From Psychromonas sp. L1A2 (GTDB taxonomy: Bacteria > Pseudomonadota > Gammaproteobacteria > Enterobacterales > Psychromonadaceae): a stretch of DNA of 64,000 nt. The position numbers were made by a program, and so were the translations under genes. The notes under the pieces are model-generated. The model did not search any database. It was given only the letters and a program-made list of their open reading frames with translations, and was not told the origin of the DNA. Shown piece after piece: positions 63,896 through 64,000 of the stretch (positions are counted from its first letter, which is position 1; each line of letters opens with the position of its first letter). Where the stretch lies: positions 186,001 to 250,000 of the forward strand of contig NZ_WUAG01000001.1 of the NCBI RefSeq assembly GCF_009828855.1. Reading direction: 5' to 3'.

Positions 63896-64000
63896 ATGTC
63901 CAAAAAAGAAGCATTACTAAAAGCTGCTGAAGATAAAGTTCGTCTTGGTGGCTATAATAATTTTAGCTTTCGAGAAATTGCCAATGAAGTTGGCATTAAA
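63896..64000 (+). CDS. TetR-family regulator (5' end only)
   Basis: The first 35 codons of a TetR-type repressor, cut by the window edge: MSKKEALLKAAEDKVRLGGYNN followed by FSFREIANEVGIK, the classic start of the TetR helix-turn-helix. AGGAAA lies before the ATG. It diverges from the cupin gene. The dyads at 63745 and 61643 are its likely operators; the ligand is unknown. Confidence 0.85.
   Translation, partial: MSKKEALLKAAEDKVRLGGYNNFSFREIANEVGIK

Overview
The window looks like chromosome from a cold-marine, AT-rich gammaproteobacterium of the Psychromonas/Vibrio/Shewanella sphere. This rests on a Vibrio-type ThyA, the lgt-thyA and mutY-yggX/trmB arrangements, an alginate-use locus, Na+-driven transporters, a GlyGly-CTERM protease and many short intergenic repeats. 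Genus assignment (Psychromonas-like) is an inference from overall resemblance. No phage, plasmid or CRISPR locus was seen.

Layout. 0-2.6 kb: lgt-thyA and a small DUF1059 gene. 3-16.4 kb: a FadR-type GntR regulator, a cNMP/CBS/nucleotidyltransferase protein with a DEDDh exonuclease, then a probable alginate utilisation block: KdgM-like porin, Na+/solute symporter, a two-domain PL7 lyase lipoprotein and a three-repeat surface lipoprotein. Copies of an 11-bp palindrome (TTGTAWTACAA) recur beside these genes and probably are the GntR operator. 17-21 kb: gorA and a Methanosarcina-type serC, separated by a 1.1-kb tandem array of CTTCGTGG dyads. 21-23 kb: ECF sigma factor, ArsP-like permease, mini-thioredoxin, then tRNA-Trp. 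23.6-28.2 kb: MarC protein, pgk, class II aldolase, and a convergent class I aldolase with a good Fur box. 28.5-31.8 kb: SIMPL protein, a eukaryotic-type AdoMet decarboxylase, a phospholipase D-type lipoprotein.

32.2-34.1 kb is the most unusual part. It holds a tRNA operon (Phe-Thr-Phe, read on the minus strand) followed by 1.4 kb of tandem units, each with a tRNA-Phe-like 3' end and an intrinsic terminator; five carry a long conserved hairpin. The layout recalls the E. coli tyrT/rtT repeats, but on another tRNA and with different spacers. 34.2-37.2 kb: yggX-mutY diverging from trmB, and a J-domain protein. 37.8-41.5 kb: secreted trypsin-like protease and a Na/Pi symporter preceded by a PhoB-box-like triple repeat. 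41.7-47.6 kb: LysR regulator, TRAP transporter, DUF2848 protein and amidase, probably uptake and hydrolysis of an organic amide. 47.7-56.1 kb: CpdB lipoprotein, then a Fur-box-controlled siderophore system (FecCDE-like genes diverging from a TonB receptor and binding protein). 56.3-64 kb: Usp, PhoX, DUF2805, patatin-like lipase, a membrane protein, a VOC protein, a cupin protein and a truncated TetR gene; the VOC gene shares an operator-like dyad with the cupin/TetR promoter.

At least four dispersed repeat families (A, B, C, D), three with MITE-like ends, occupy the intergenic space. Physiologically the window covers alginate use, phosphate scavenging (NptA, PhoX, CpdB), iron uptake and an apparent iron-responsive switch of aldolase type.
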